This document shows positions 55,830 to 64,000 of a stretch of DNA of 64,000 bases, one piece after another. The position numbers and the translations under genes were made by a program. How positions within the stretch are numbered: position 1 is the stretch's first letter; each line of letters begins with the position of its first letter. The notes under the pieces are model-generated. The model did no database searches. It saw only the letters and a list, made by a program, of their open reading frames with translations, and was not told the origin of the DNA. This stretch comes from Ruficoccus sp. ZRK36 (GTDB taxonomy: Bacteria; Verrucomicrobiota; Verrucomicrobiia; Opitutales; Cerasicoccaceae): positions 449,501-513,500 of the forward strand of contig NZ_CP080649.1 of the NCBI RefSeq assembly GCF_019603315.1, written 5' to 3'.

Positions 55830-56102
55830 ATGACGTGGCCATTTTCAGATTCCCCCAACACCGCGGTTTTCACAACTCGCGCAGTCATGTCCTCATCCAA
55901 ACCGATTCTATTGGTTTGCCATGATGAAGATGACGGAGCCTGGCAATTTCTCGATGACACAGAGCTGGATGCAGACCAGGCGATGCTTGTTTCACTGCAC
56001 GAAGTGTTTAATGTAGATTCAACGATCGCAGATTTAGCCAACCTCCCGCTGGGAGGTAAGGCCTGGAGAAGCACTCCAAACGATCCCTGGCATAAAGATT
56101 GA
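55830..56102 (+). CDS. Conserved hypothetical protein, 90 residues
   Basis: The pattern TAVFTTRAVM, then ILLVCHDEDDGAWQFLDD and a C-terminal ADLANLPLGGKAWR, recurs in small bacterial proteins of unknown function. The protein is acidic and soluble. No partner is evident; it lies between transketolase and the pseudouridine synthase. Confidence 0.65.
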   Translation: MTWPFSDSPNTAVFTTRAVMSSSKPILLVCHDEDDGAWQFLDDTELDADQAMLVSLHEVFNVDSTIADLANLPLGGKAWRSTPNDPWHKD

Positions 56103-56343
56103 CCTCCGTGCCTCTGCGTCTCCGTGTGAGGTTATTGCAAAAGCTCGATGCCTGCCACGTCCTACCGTTTAGGCAGCAGCTACCACCCGAGTGAAAATTG
56201 CAGCTTGCCGGGCGTGTCAGTGGACGTTTTCCTTTCGCTCACGCTCAAGGGATATTCTCCGGCGGGCGTGGCATCTTTTCACCCGGCGTTTATGATCCGT
56301 CGCGACGACGCATCCGCTGAGTGATGGCAGAATTATAGAAAAA

Positions 56344-57078
56344 ATGTCAGAACTCGTACGTGTACAAAAATTTTTAGCGGACCGCGGGATGTGCTCGCGG
56401 CGCGAGGCCGAGGAGTGGATCCGCAACGGCCGCGTCAAGGTCAACGGCGTGACCGCTGAGCTCGGCTGCAAGGTCGACCCCGAGGTCGATCAGATCTCGG
56501 TTAAAAACAAGAAGATCCCACAGGCCCCCAAGCGCAAGATCACGCTGGTGATGAACAAGCCGAAGGGCACGCTCTGCACCAACCACGATCCGAATGCCGT
56601 GCTGACCGTCTTCTCGATCCTCCCGAAGGACTACCGCTTCGACCGGTTGTTCTGCGCCGGACGGCTCGATAAGGACAGCGAGGGCATGCTCATCTTGACC
56701 AACGACGGGGACTTGGCCAACCGCATCACCCACCCCAGTGGGGGCGTGGTCAAGCGCTACCGCGTCAAGCTCCAGAAGCCCTTCGACCCCGCCATCATCC
56801 CCAAGCTCCTCAAGGGTGTGATCGACGAGGGTGAACACCTTTTCGCCCGCAAGATCATCCCCGCCACCGTGGGCGCGGAGGCCGACCATCGCGTCGAGGT
56901 CCACCTCGACCAGGGCCGCAAGCGCGAGATTCGCCGCCTCTTCGAGGCCTTCGGCTACCATGTCAAAAAGCTGAAGCGCTTCCAGATGGGCCAGCTCAAG
57001 ATGAAGGGCCTCGGCCCCGGCGCCGTCAAGCCCCTCACCGAAAAGGAAATCGAGAGCCTCTTCGTCCACAAGGACTAG
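56344..57078 (+). CDS. rRNA pseudouridine synthase, RsuA/RluB family
   Basis: The enzyme converts a uridine in rRNA to pseudouridine. An N-terminal S4 RNA-binding domain (about 1-50, RVQKFLADRGMCSRREAEEW) precedes the catalytic domain with GRLDKDSEGMLILTNDG, whose Asp is the nucleophile. The C-terminal QGRKREIRRLF is the usual RNA-contact block. The 244-residue length suits RluB/RsuA/RluF; the exact target uridine cannot be read off. A repeat-rich gap follows. Confidence 0.92.
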   Translation: MSELVRVQKFLADRGMCSRREAEEWIRNGRVKVNGVTAELGCKVDPEVDQISVKNKKIPQAPKRKITLVMNKPKGTLCTNHDPNAVLTVFSILPKDYRFDRLFCAGRLDKDSEGMLILTNDGDLANRITHPSGGVVKRYRVKLQKPFDPAIIPKLLKGVIDEGEHLFARKIIPATVGAEADHRVEVHLDQGRKREIRRLFEAFGYHVKKLKRFQMGQLKMKGLGPGAVKPLTEKEIESLFVHKD

Positions 57079-57101
57079 GATTTTTCGAGGCTGTTTTTTA
57101 T

Positions 57102-57279
57102 CTGGGGCTACGTGCCCCAGACCTGCGGTGCGTGTCCGCACTCGACCTTAGATGCTGCGCATCATGCCAGCAAATAAATGCCACGCACCCGGGCAGCGAG
57201 CCTTTCCGGCTCCGTAGGGGCGCAGCCCCTCAGTCGGACCAAACGCCGAGCTTTTGCGAGCGATGGGGCAGAGCCCCAT
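57102..57279. repeat. Short palindromic repeats, two modules
   Basis: CTGGGGC-TACGT-GCCCCAG (57102-57120) and a diverged GCGGTGCGTGTCCGCAC (57125-57141) resemble the module at 12.1 kb. At 57258-57279 a 22-base segment with hairpin ATGGGGC-AGA-GCCCCAT is identical to 40775-40796. Confidence 0.7.
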
Positions 57280-57303
57280 TAATAGCCAGCGGGTGTAACC
57301 CGC

Positions 57304-57696
57304 CTAGCGGGACTGGAGGCGGACCTTGGGCAGCTTGGCCTTGCGGGACTGGTCCATGACAAAGGTCACGAAGTGCAGCGGCACATCCTGGTCAGCCATG
57401 AGCAGCACCGAGGGCGGCTCCTTTTGCGCGGCCGCCTCATTAAAGGCGGTGACGAGCTCGTCTTCGCTTACGGGCTTATTATCGATAAAGTACTGCCCCT
57501 CGGTGTCGATGCCGACCATGAGCTGGATGATCTCCTTGTCCTTGCCCGCGGTCTCGATCTGCGGCGGGGTGATGTTCAAAACGTCCATGTTCTTGAACTG
57601 CATGGTCATCAAGAAGAAGAAAATGAGCACAATCAGCACGTCGATCAACGGCACGATGTTGATCTCGGTCTTTTTCCTGCGCTTTTGGATGTCCAT
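57304..57696 (-). CDS. exbD: ExbD/TolR-family proton-channel protein
   Basis: The 130-residue protein has one membrane segment with INIVPLIDVLIVLIFFFL, whose Asp is the proton-carrying residue, then a periplasmic domain ending in a beta-rich tail. It pairs with the ExbB/TolQ-type protein encoded 12 bases upstream and should energise an outer-membrane process, either TonB transport or the Tol system. TolB is encoded at 19.3 kb, but no tonB is visible here, so the system is not decided. Confidence 0.9.
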   Translation of the reverse strand: MDIQKRRKKTEINIVPLIDVLIVLIFFFLMTMQFKNMDVLNITPPQIETAGKDKEIIQLMVGIDTEGQYFIDNKPVSEDELVTAFNEAAAQKEPPSVLLMADQDVPLHFVTFVMDQSRKAKLPKVRLQSR

Positions 57697-57708
57697 CCGG
57701 CGAGCGAG

Positions 57709-58293
57709 TTAGGCCTTGGCGAGCTTGGACTTGGCGATGTCGATCATGCGCTCGACACCGACGTTGATCTGCGCGCTGAGCATGTCCACTCGGCGCGTCA
57801 GGTAGCTATTACCGACCAGCGCGGGGATGGCGATCGACAGACCCAGCATGGTCGTGCCCAGTGCCAGTGCGATCCCCTGCACAAACTGCGTGGGATCAGG
57901 CATGCCACTGGCCGGGTCGATGCCCTGAAAAACTTCGATCAGGCCCGTCACCGTACCCAGCAGGCCAAGCAGCGGCGCAGCCCCGACCACGATATCGAGG
58001 ATGAACATCCCGCGCTCCAGCCGGGCGATCTCCAGTGCCGCAAAGGCCTTGAGTGCGTCCGGGTCCGGGGCATTGAGCTTGTAAAAGAAAAGAATGCGGC
58101 CACCGACGGAGTGCGGGTCGCCCTCCAGCTCCAGCACGTCGCCCGTCACGAAACTGTCCACCAGGTCCTTGGGGAGGATGCGCGAGCTGCGCAGCGCGAT
58201 CAGGCGCTCAACGATAATAAAGACCGCCAAAACCGAGCACAGGCCCAGCGGCAGCAGAAAGGTCCAACCGATGTCGTGGAGAAAACTAATCAT
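57709..58293 (-). CDS. exbB: ExbB/TolQ/MotA-family proton-channel protein
   Basis: The ATG at 58293 gives 194 residues with three membrane segments (about 10-30, 100-120, 145-165). GAAPLLGLLGTVTGLIEVFQ is the family signature and carries the conserved Thr/Gly of the pore. It lies 12 bases before exbD. An upstream start at 58395 runs into repeat DNA and is not supported. Confidence 0.9.
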   Translation of the reverse strand: MISFLHDIGWTFLLPLGLCSVLAVFIIVERLIALRSSRILPKDLVDSFVTGDVLELEGDPHSVGGRILFFYKLNAPDPDALKAFAALEIARLERGMFILDIVVGAAPLLGLLGTVTGLIEVFQGIDPASGMPDPTQFVQGIALALGTTMLGLSIAIPALVGNSYLTRRVDMLSAQINVGVERMIDIAKSKLAKA

Positions 58294-58349
58294 AAGCGGC
58301 AGAGAGTCCCAACCAACACGGGCTAAAACCCCGCCCCGCGCAAGGTTTT

Positions 58350-58470
58350 TCTGCGGGGCTGCGCACCCCGCGCCCACGGCAGGCGAAGCCTGCACTTTCG
58401 ATGCTGCGCATCGTGTCAGCGATTAGTGAAACCAGCGCGCTGGTTTCACTAATCGCTGAGCAGAGCATCC
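58350..58470. repeat. Composite palindromic repeat, copy 2 (inverted)
   Basis: A perfect 20-bp stem is 58417-58436 with 58439-58458. Next to it are the GGCAGGCGAAGCCTGC hairpin and a GC-rich arm around 58352-58372. Read in reverse it matches the copy at 27903-28036 closely, but the stem differs at three positions, each compensated on the other arm. Confidence 0.85.
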
Positions 58471-58560
58471 AAACTGAACCGACTCATTAAGCAGTATCCG
58501 CCCCCGCGCAGTAGAAAACTGAAACATAAGGTGAACACAACGCGACAGCAGAGCCCTTCA

Positions 58561-58647
58561 TTTTCGATAAAGGCCGAGTGCGTAGCACTCGGCCTTTATC
58601 GAAAATGCAAGCTTCGCTTGCCGCGGGTTTGGGGCGCGCAGCCCCAA
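58561..58647. repeat. Composite palindromic repeat, copy 3
   Basis: A perfect 21-bp stem with loop GTA (58561-58581 with 58585-58605) is followed by GCAAGC-TTC-GCTTGC (58607-58621) and TTGGGGC-GCGCA-GCCCCAA (58629-58647). The order of hairpins is the same as in copies 1 and 2, but the main stem has a different sequence. Confidence 0.8.
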
Positions 58648-58658
58648 GTAAACCCCGA

Positions 58659-59258
58659 CTAGACGTAGTGGAGGCGGTCGGCGACGGCCTCGATGTCCTC
58701 AGGCTTGTTCAGCAGGAGGGCGAGCGGGTCCCATTCACCGGCCAGCAGGCCATCATGGGCGCTTTCGGCCAGAGTGATCGGGTAGCTGTTTTCGCCGGCG
58801 GTCACCGTCATTTTCTCCAGATCGATGGTGAGGGCCTTTTCCGGGTGCGCCTCGACGAACTGGGTCAGCGTGTGCAGTGTATTCTTGTCCACCGAGACAC
58901 AGGGCATGCCCAGCGTGGTGGAGTTTCCGAAGAAAATCTCGGCATAGCTCAGGCCGATGATCGCACGGACACCAAACTTGTGCAGGCTCTGCGGGGCGTG
59001 CTCACGGGAGCTGCCGCAGCCGAAGTTCGAGCCCACGAGCATAATCGTGGCACCCTCGAAGCGCTTCTCATTGAGCGGATGCTGCTTCTTGTTGCCCTCG
59101 CCGTCGTAGCGCACGTCGTAAAAGGCGAACTCGCCCAGGCCGTCAAACGTGACGCACTTCATGAAGCGGGCCGGGATGATCCGGTCGGTGTCCACATCGT
59201 CACCCGGCACGGGAACGGCCCGTCCGGTGACCTTGGTGATCTTTTCCAAAGCTGCCAT
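58659..59258 (-). CDS. leuD: 3-isopropylmalate dehydratase small subunit
   Basis: LeuD and LeuC together isomerise 2-isopropylmalate to 3-isopropylmalate in leucine synthesis. The 199-residue protein has the swivel-domain pattern VPGDDVDTDRIIPARFMK and GSNFGCGSSREHAP. Its start is 21 bases after the leuC stop. leuA and leuB are not in this window. Confidence 0.96.
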   Translation of the reverse strand: MAALEKITKVTGRAVPVPGDDVDTDRIIPARFMKCVTFDGLGEFAFYDVRYDGEGNKKQHPLNEKRFEGATIMLVGSNFGCGSSREHAPQSLHKFGVRAIIGLSYAEIFFGNSTTLGMPCVSVDKNTLHTLTQFVEAHPEKALTIDLEKMTVTAGENSYPITLAESAHDGLLAGEWDPLALLLNKPEDIEAVADRLHYV

Positions 59259-59279
59259 AGTATTACTCTCTTAAAATGT

Positions 59280-60704
59280 TTACGCGCTAACCGTTTCGGC
59301 GAAACCGAAGACCTCGCGGGCGTCGCAGACCTCGCCGGTAACGGCGGCGGCGGCGACCATGACCGGGCTCATCAGAATGGTGCGGCCAGTCGGGCTGCCC
59401 TGGCGGCCCTTGAAGTTGCGGTTCGAAGAGGAGGCGCTGAGCTGGTTGCCCTTGAGCTTGTCCGGGTTCATAGCCAGACACATGGAGCAGCCTGCGCCGC
59501 GCCACTCAAAGCCAGCCTCGCGGAAGACCTCGTCCAGGCCCTTTTCCTCGGCGATCTTGGCCACGACCTGCGAGCCGGGCACGCAGATGGCAGTGACGCC
59601 GGGAGCGACATGCTTGCCCTTGATGTACTTGGCGGCTTCCTCCAGGTCGCTCAGGCGGCCATTGGTGCAGGAGCCGATAAAGGCCACGTCGATCTTCGTG
59701 CCGCGGATGGGGGCACCCGGTGTGAGCGACATGTGCTCGAAGGCTTCAGCGGCGTTGGCGCGGTCCGTCCCATCCAGCTCGTCGAGCAGGGGCAGGTTTT
59801 CGTCGATAAAGACGGCCTGGCCGGGGTTGATGCCCCAGGTGACGGTCGGCTTGATGTCCTCGGCCTTGATGTTAACGACGTCGTCGTACTCGGCGTCCTT
59901 ATCGCTGGCGTAGCTCTTCCACTTCTTGACCGCGTCTTCCCACTTGGCGCCGTTCGGCGTGTAGGGGCGGCCCTTGAGGTACTCGAAAGTCTTCTCGTCC
60001 GGGTTGACGTAGCCGCAGCGTGCGCCGCCCTCGATGGACATGTTACACACGGTCATGCGCTCCTCCATGGAGAAGTTGTCAAAGACTTCGCCGCCGTATT
60101 CGTAGGCGAAGCCGATCCCGCCGTTGACGCCCAGCAGGCGGATGATGTGCAGGATCACGTCCTTGGCGTAGACGCCGGGGGCGAGCTTGCCGTCCACATT
60201 GATGCGGCGAACCTTGAGCGGGCTCAGCGCCATAGTCTGAGTGGCCAGCACGTCGCGCACCTGGCTGGTGCCGATCCCGAAGGCGATGGCCCCGAAGGCG
60301 CCGTGCGTGGCGGTGTGGCTGTCCCCACAGGCGATCGTAGTACCCGGCTGGGTGATGCCCTGCTCCGGCCCGACGATGTGCACGACACCCTGCTTACCGG
60401 TGTTCGTGTCAAAGAAAGTGATCCCAAACTCCTTGGTGTTCTTGCGCAGGGCCTCGATCATAGCCTGGGCCAGCGGGTCGCTGTAGGGCTCGACCAGTTC
60501 GTTGGTCGGCACGATGTGGTCCACGGTCGCAAAGGTGCGGCTGGGGTACTTGACGGTCAGTCCGAGGTCGCGGAGCATCCCAAAGGCCTGCGGCGAGGTC
60601 ACCTCGTGAATGAGGTGCGTGCCGATGAACAATTGCGTCTGCCCATTAGGCAGCTTACGCACGGCGTGGTCTTCCCAGACTTTATGAAACAAGGTCTTAC
60701 CCAT
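59280..60704 (-). CDS. leuC: 3-isopropylmalate dehydratase large subunit
   Basis: The 474-residue subunit binds the 4Fe-4S cluster. [19 protein letters not shown] and [15 protein letters not shown] hold the three cluster Cys; [14 protein letters not shown] is another family block. Length is normal. It is the first gene of leuC-leuD. No clear leader peptide or attenuator is seen in the 237 bases upstream, only a repeat-like CAGGGGCAGAGCCTCT. Confidence 0.97.
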   Translation of the reverse strand: MGKTLFHKVWEDHAVRKLPNGQTQLFIGTHLIHEVTSPQAFGMLRDLGLTVKYPSRTFATVDHIVPTNELVEPYSDPLAQAMIEALRKNTKEFGITFFDTNTGKQGVVHIVGPEQGITQPGTTIACGDSHTATHGAFGAIAFGIGTSQVRDVLATQTMALSPLKVRRINVDGKLAPGVYAKDVILHIIRLLGVNGGIGFAYEYGGEVFDNFSMEERMTVCNMSIEGGARCGYVNPDEKTFEYLKGRPYTPNGAKWEDAVKKWKSYASDKDAEYDDVVNIKAEDIKPTVTWGINPGQAVFIDENLPLLDELDGTDRANAAEAFEHMSLTPGAPIRGTKIDVAFIGSCTNGRLSDLEEAAKYIKGKHVAPGVTAICVPGSQVVAKIAEEKGLDEVFREAGFEWRGAGCSMCLAMNPDKLKGNQLSASSSNRNFKGRQGSPTGRTILMSPVMVAAAAVTGEVCDAREVFGFAETVSA

Positions 60705-60941
60705 AAGAACCGGTCAATAAATACGCGCACCGCCCCCTTGTCAAACACGTGTTGCGGGACTTCGTGCGGTCGCGGGGATAGTTTCGGCCAGCCTAACGGC
60801 TTGTTCACCAGAGAAAAAACACGCCCCTCACGTGAACGCCCCTGTTTACATGTTCTGCGTAGCGGATTGAAGGGGTAGGAACGCAGTGCCGCAGGGGCAG
60901 AGCCTCTCTATCGGATCAAACGCCGAGCGTTTGCTCCGGGA

Positions 60942-61592
60942 TCATCCCCTACCCCCGTAGAAATACCAACCCAAGCCAATGAAGAACAGGAAGTTACCGT
61001 ACAGGGCATGCTCGATGGTGACGAGCGCCAGCGAGCGGGTCTTGGCGTAGGTGGAGGCGAAGATCAGCCCGCCCACGAAGCTCAGGGTCGGGGCCACCGG
61101 GTTGATGAACAGCACGTGCGCGTAGGCGAAGACGACCGCGCTAGCCCCGACGATGGCCCACTGCGCCGGGAAAAACAGCTGGTAGCGGGCGAAAAAGAAG
61201 GTGCAGAAAATGAACTCCTGCGGCAGGGCCGACAGCAACGGGTACGCCACGAACAGGATCAGCATGAACCCCGCCTTTTCGCGCGGCAGGTAGAGCATCC
61301 GCCCCGGATCGTAGAAGTACAGAAATGCCACCATCGCAGCCGCCACCAGCACAAAACGAGGCAGGATGACCCGCAGGTTCGCCCAGTTGACCTCGCCCCA
61401 GCGCCAGACCTCGCCCCACCCCCGGTGAAACTTCAGCCGATAAACGATTCCGCAGTACAGCGCCGCCGCCCACAGAAACAGCAACATCTCCGCCGCCAGC
61501 CGGTACACGATAATCACCGTCGGCAGCCCCACGCACAGAAGCAGGAACTCGAGGGCGAGAATCAGACGGCTCCGAGAAGACATAGAAAGCAT
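60942..61592 (-). CDS. CPBP-family membrane protein
   Basis: The 216-residue protein has about six hydrophobic segments. The CPBP (Abi/CAAX-like) region shows ALPQEFIFCTFFFARY, with one Glu where most members have EExxxR. FAYAHV and EHALYGNFLF supply the later His positions. Members include membrane proteases and bacteriocin-immunity proteins. Substrate unknown. A second start is the ATG at 61583. Confidence 0.75.
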   Translation of the reverse strand: MLSMSSRSRLILALEFLLLCVGLPTVIIVYRLAAEMLLFLWAAALYCGIVYRLKFHRGWGEVWRWGEVNWANLRVILPRFVLVAAAMVAFLYFYDPGRMLYLPREKAGFMLILFVAYPLLSALPQEFIFCTFFFARYQLFFPAQWAIVGASAVVFAYAHVLFINPVAPTLSFVGGLIFASTYAKTRSLALVTIEHALYGNFLFFIGLGWYFYGGRG

Positions 61593-61631
61593 ATCTAGAT
61601 ATCTAGTGCTTCAATCGACAATTATAGGGCG

Positions 61632-61934
61632 CTAGTAATCTTTAGATACTCGATCGTAATCGCTCGCGCAGGTCAAAAATTCATCCCCCCACCCATTGTC
61701 TGTTGATATGTCCTGAATGGGGCCAGTTGGGGCAAACAACATCTCAAGGTGTTTCACATCAAAGCCAATACCGGACTCAACGTCGTTGATCGCTGAACGC
61801 AAATCCACACAAACCTCTTCTCGGCTGAGGTTTGCCCACATTGAACCATCGGAAGTCTCAATGCGTGCAATCACTTCATTCAAACACCGCCTGAAGGAGG
61901 CAATATCCTTTGGAATCCTCCTCAGCTTACGCAT
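61632..61934 (-). CDS. Hypothetical protein, 100 residues
   Basis: The ATG at 61934 (TTG at 61940 is alternative) gives an acidic soluble protein starting MRKLRRIPKDIASFRRCLNE. It looks helical, with no signal or membrane segment. I recognise no family. It starts 11 bases after the glnS stop, so it is probably co-transcribed with glnS. Confidence 0.55.
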   Translation of the reverse strand: MRKLRRIPKDIASFRRCLNEVIARIETSDGSMWANLSREEVCVDLRSAINDVESGIGFDVKHLEMLFAPTGPIQDISTDNGWGDEFLTCASDYDRVSKDY

Positions 61935-61945
61935 AATCAAGCTCC

Positions 61946-63616
61946 TCAGCCCTCTTTCTTCGCCCAGGAGTCGCGGAGGGTGACGGTGCGGTTGAAGATC
62001 GGCTTGCTGCCGGGGACGTGATCCTTGCTGTCCGGGGTGAAGTACCCGATGCGCTCGAACTGGAAGTGCTGATCCGCCTCGGCGGTAGCCAGCGCGGGCT
62101 CGACGTAGGCCGTCACGGTCTGGAGCGAGTCCGGGTTGACGAAGTCCGTAAAGGGCCGGTCCTTGTCCGCCTCGGGCTTTTCCACCGAAAAGAGCCGGTC
62201 AAAGAGCCGCACCTCGGTCTTCACCGCATGCTCGGCACTGACCCAGTGGATGACGCCCTTGACCTTGCGGTCCTCGGGGTTGGAGTGAAGGGTTTCCAGG
62301 TCCGCCGTGCACAGCACGCGGGTGATGTTGCCCTCGGCGTCCTTTTCGACTGACTCGGCCTTGATGATGTAGCCGTAGCGCAGGCGCACTTCGCCGCCCA
62401 GTTTTAAGCGGAAATACTTGCGGTTGGCCTCCTCGCGGAAGTCATCGCGCTCGATCAGCAAGCGCCCCGTAAAGGGTACCTTGCGCGTACCGGCGGCCTC
62501 GTCCTCAGGGTTATTGACTGCGTCCACCTCGACCACCTGTCCCTCGGGCCAGTTGGTGATGACGACCTCGATCGGGTCCAGCACGGCCATGCGGCGCTCG
62601 GCGGAGCGGTTGAGCTCGTCACGGGCGGCGTACTCCAGCAGCGCGATGTCGCTGGTGGAGTTAAACTTCGTCAGCCCCACCCGGTCGATAAAGGTGCGTA
62701 CGGCCTGCGGGGGGATGCCCCGGCGGCGCATCCCCGACAGCGTCGGCATGCGCGGGTCGTCCCAGCCAGAGACGAAGCCCTCCTCGACCAGCGTACGCAG
62801 CTTGCGCTTACTCACGACGGTGTAGTTGAGGTTCAGGCGGGCAAACTCGGTCTGTTTGGAGGGGAAAATCTCGAGCTTTTCGATGAACCAGTCGTAGAGC
62901 GGGCGGTGATCCTCGAACTCCAGCGAGCACAGCGAGTGCGTGATGCCCTCCAGCGAGTCACTCTGCCCGTGGGTAAAGTCGTAGCTCGGGTAGATACACC
63001 ACTTGTCGCCGGTGCGGTGGTGGTGCATGCGCTTGATGCGGTACATGACCGGGTCGCGCAGGTTCATATTCGGGGCGCCCATGTCGATCTTGGCGCGCAG
63101 GACCATGGCCCCGTCCTCAAACTCACCCGCACGCATGCGAGCGAACTTGTCCAGACTCTCCTCGGCGGGACGGTCACGGTACGGGCTATCCACGCCGGGC
63201 TCGGTCAACGAGCCGCGGTTCTTGCGGATATCGTCGGGGCTCTGCTCGTCCACGTAGGCGAGGCCCTTGCTGATCAGATCGCAGGCCCAGGTGTAGAGCT
63301 GCTCAAAGTAGTCGCTCGCGTAGCACTCCTGGTCCCACTCAAAGCCCAGCCAGCGGATGTCGGTCTTGATCGCGTTGACAAACTCCTGGCTCTCCTTCTC
63401 GGGGTTGGTGTCGTCAAAGCGCAGGTTGCACTTGCCGCCAAACTCCTCGGCGATGCCGAAGTTCAGGCACACGGCCTTGGCGTGGCCGATTTGCAGGTAG
63501 CCGTTGGGCTCCGGGGGGAAGCGCGTATGCACGCGCCCACCGTGCTTGCCCGCCGCGACGTCTTCGGCGATCATCTGGCGGATAAAGTCCTTCGGCTTGT
63601 CTGTCGTCTCGCTCAT
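61946..63616 (-). CDS. glnS: Glutaminyl-tRNA synthetase
   Basis: GlnRS charges tRNA-Gln with glutamine. The ATG at 63616 gives 556 residues. The class I motifs are [14 protein letters not shown] (HIGH region) and VVSKRKL (KMSKS region). Residues past about 340 form the anticodon-binding beta barrels. The enzyme means this organism need not use the GatCAB route for tRNA-Gln. A longer start at 63658 is less likely. Confidence 0.95.
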   Translation of the reverse strand: MSETTDKPKDFIRQMIAEDVAAGKHGGRVHTRFPPEPNGYLQIGHAKAVCLNFGIAEEFGGKCNLRFDDTNPEKESQEFVNAIKTDIRWLGFEWDQECYASDYFEQLYTWACDLISKGLAYVDEQSPDDIRKNRGSLTEPGVDSPYRDRPAEESLDKFARMRAGEFEDGAMVLRAKIDMGAPNMNLRDPVMYRIKRMHHHRTGDKWCIYPSYDFTHGQSDSLEGITHSLCSLEFEDHRPLYDWFIEKLEIFPSKQTEFARLNLNYTVVSKRKLRTLVEEGFVSGWDDPRMPTLSGMRRRGIPPQAVRTFIDRVGLTKFNSTSDIALLEYAARDELNRSAERRMAVLDPIEVVITNWPEGQVVEVDAVNNPEDEAAGTRKVPFTGRLLIERDDFREEANRKYFRLKLGGEVRLRYGYIIKAESVEKDAEGNITRVLCTADLETLHSNPEDRKVKGVIHWVSAEHAVKTEVRLFDRLFSVEKPEADKDRPFTDFVNPDSLQTVTAYVEPALATAEADQHFQFERIGYFTPDSKDHVPGSKPIFNRTVTLRDSWAKKEG

Positions 63617-63710
63617 AGGGAATCCTACAAGGAAATCGTAACCGGCCCGCTTGTCCAACCCATTTCACGCCCCGGCGCCAAAACCCGCCCCGCTGGCCCA
63701 CGGGCCGAGG

Positions 63711-64000
63711 CTACTCCCCTGCCCGGCCGAAGACGTTCCTCACCGCCTCCAGATAGCCGTACCCGTGCTCCGTATCGGGCTCCAGACAGGAACCCTCGGT
63801 CCACTCGTTCCAGCAGGACAGATGGAGCAGATCACTGCTTGCCTGCCCCGAGGCCATAAACTCACGGGTCTTCGCCAGCACTTTCTCGAAGCGCTCGGGG
63901 GTGTTTCCGGTCACGACCGTCCCAAAGGGATAGTCGATGTTGTCGAACATGTCGGACTGCACCGTACGCGGGCTACAGTCCCAGCCCTGCAGGACCACCG
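63711..64000 (-). CDS. GH99-like / WbsX-type protein, C-terminal part (cut by window edge)
   Basis: The last 95 residues include HLSCWNEWTEGSCLEPDTEH and GYGYLEAVR, the C-terminal signature of GH99-like and WbsX glycosyl hydrolase or transferase domains. The start lies beyond the window. It probably acts on a surface or dietary polysaccharide; the exact class cannot be decided from this part. Confidence 0.7.
   Translation of the reverse strand, partial: VVLQGWDCSPRTVQSDMFDNIDYPFGTVVTGNTPERFEKVLAKTREFMASGQASSDLLHLSCWNEWTEGSCLEPDTEHGYGYLEAVRNVFGRAGE

Noticed and set aside
60705-60941. Leucine attenuator upstream of leuC
   Set aside because: No short frame with Leu runs and no paired alternative hairpins are evident.

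Overview
The window reads as a chromosomal piece of a GC-rich diderm bacterium, most likely a marine-type verrucomicrobium of class Opitutae. This is an inference from gene content. Outer-membrane biogenesis genes (bamA, ompH/skp, lpxD), tolB and an OprB-type porin show a Gram-negative envelope. They sit beside an mcsA-mcsB-clpC arginine-phosphorylation operon better known from Firmicutes, PEP-CTERM-like surface proteins, and intergenic repeats typical of that phylum. No rRNA gene is present to settle the taxonomy.

Layout. 1-4.6 kb: ThuA-like fragment, AraC regulator, a phosphatase-lipid kinase fusion and glutamate decarboxylase. 4.6-11.2 kb: dnaB-bamA-ompH-lpxD-prs, all leftward, with two perfect DnaA boxes upstream of dnaB. 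11.4-16.4 kb: a DJ-1/PfpI protein, then clpC, mcsB and mcsA. 16.6-24.0 kb: a PhoD-like protein with a damaged active site, small Cys-rich secreted products (one interrupted by a stop codon), tolB, mrp, rpmG and an OprB porin. 24.2-32.7 kb: sppA, a large conserved unknown, an EEP-family nuclease/phosphatase, an M48 protease, xseB and dxs. 32.8-36.9 kb: two paralogous lipoproteins, a predicted thioester-forming surface protein and an HpsJ-like membrane protein. 36.9-44.2 kb: an RsbW-like kinase and a receiver-PP2C phosphatase (partner switching), rpmB, a nucleotide cyclase, gluconokinase, acetylxylan esterase, a response regulator and a potassium channel.

44.2-52.9 kb: a probable genomic island. 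It abuts tRNA-Arg(TCT), starts with a truncated integrase and ends at a degenerate half-tRNA copy in direct orientation. In between lie five co-directional genes: a secreted heparinase-type polysaccharide lyase, a LacI regulator, a 2-hydroxyacid dehydrogenase, a PEP-CTERM-like protein and an MFS sugar transporter. Together they look like a compact acidic-polysaccharide utilisation locus. Shared palindromic sites are candidate operators.

52.9-64 kb: transketolase, an rRNA pseudouridine synthase, exbB-exbD, leuC-leuD, a CPBP membrane protein, glnS and the end of a GH99-like gene. Several gaps carry a modular family of palindromic repeats. Two copies keep a perfect 20-bp stem although its sequence has changed on both arms. 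Starts are often uncertain because Shine-Dalgarno sites are mostly weak.
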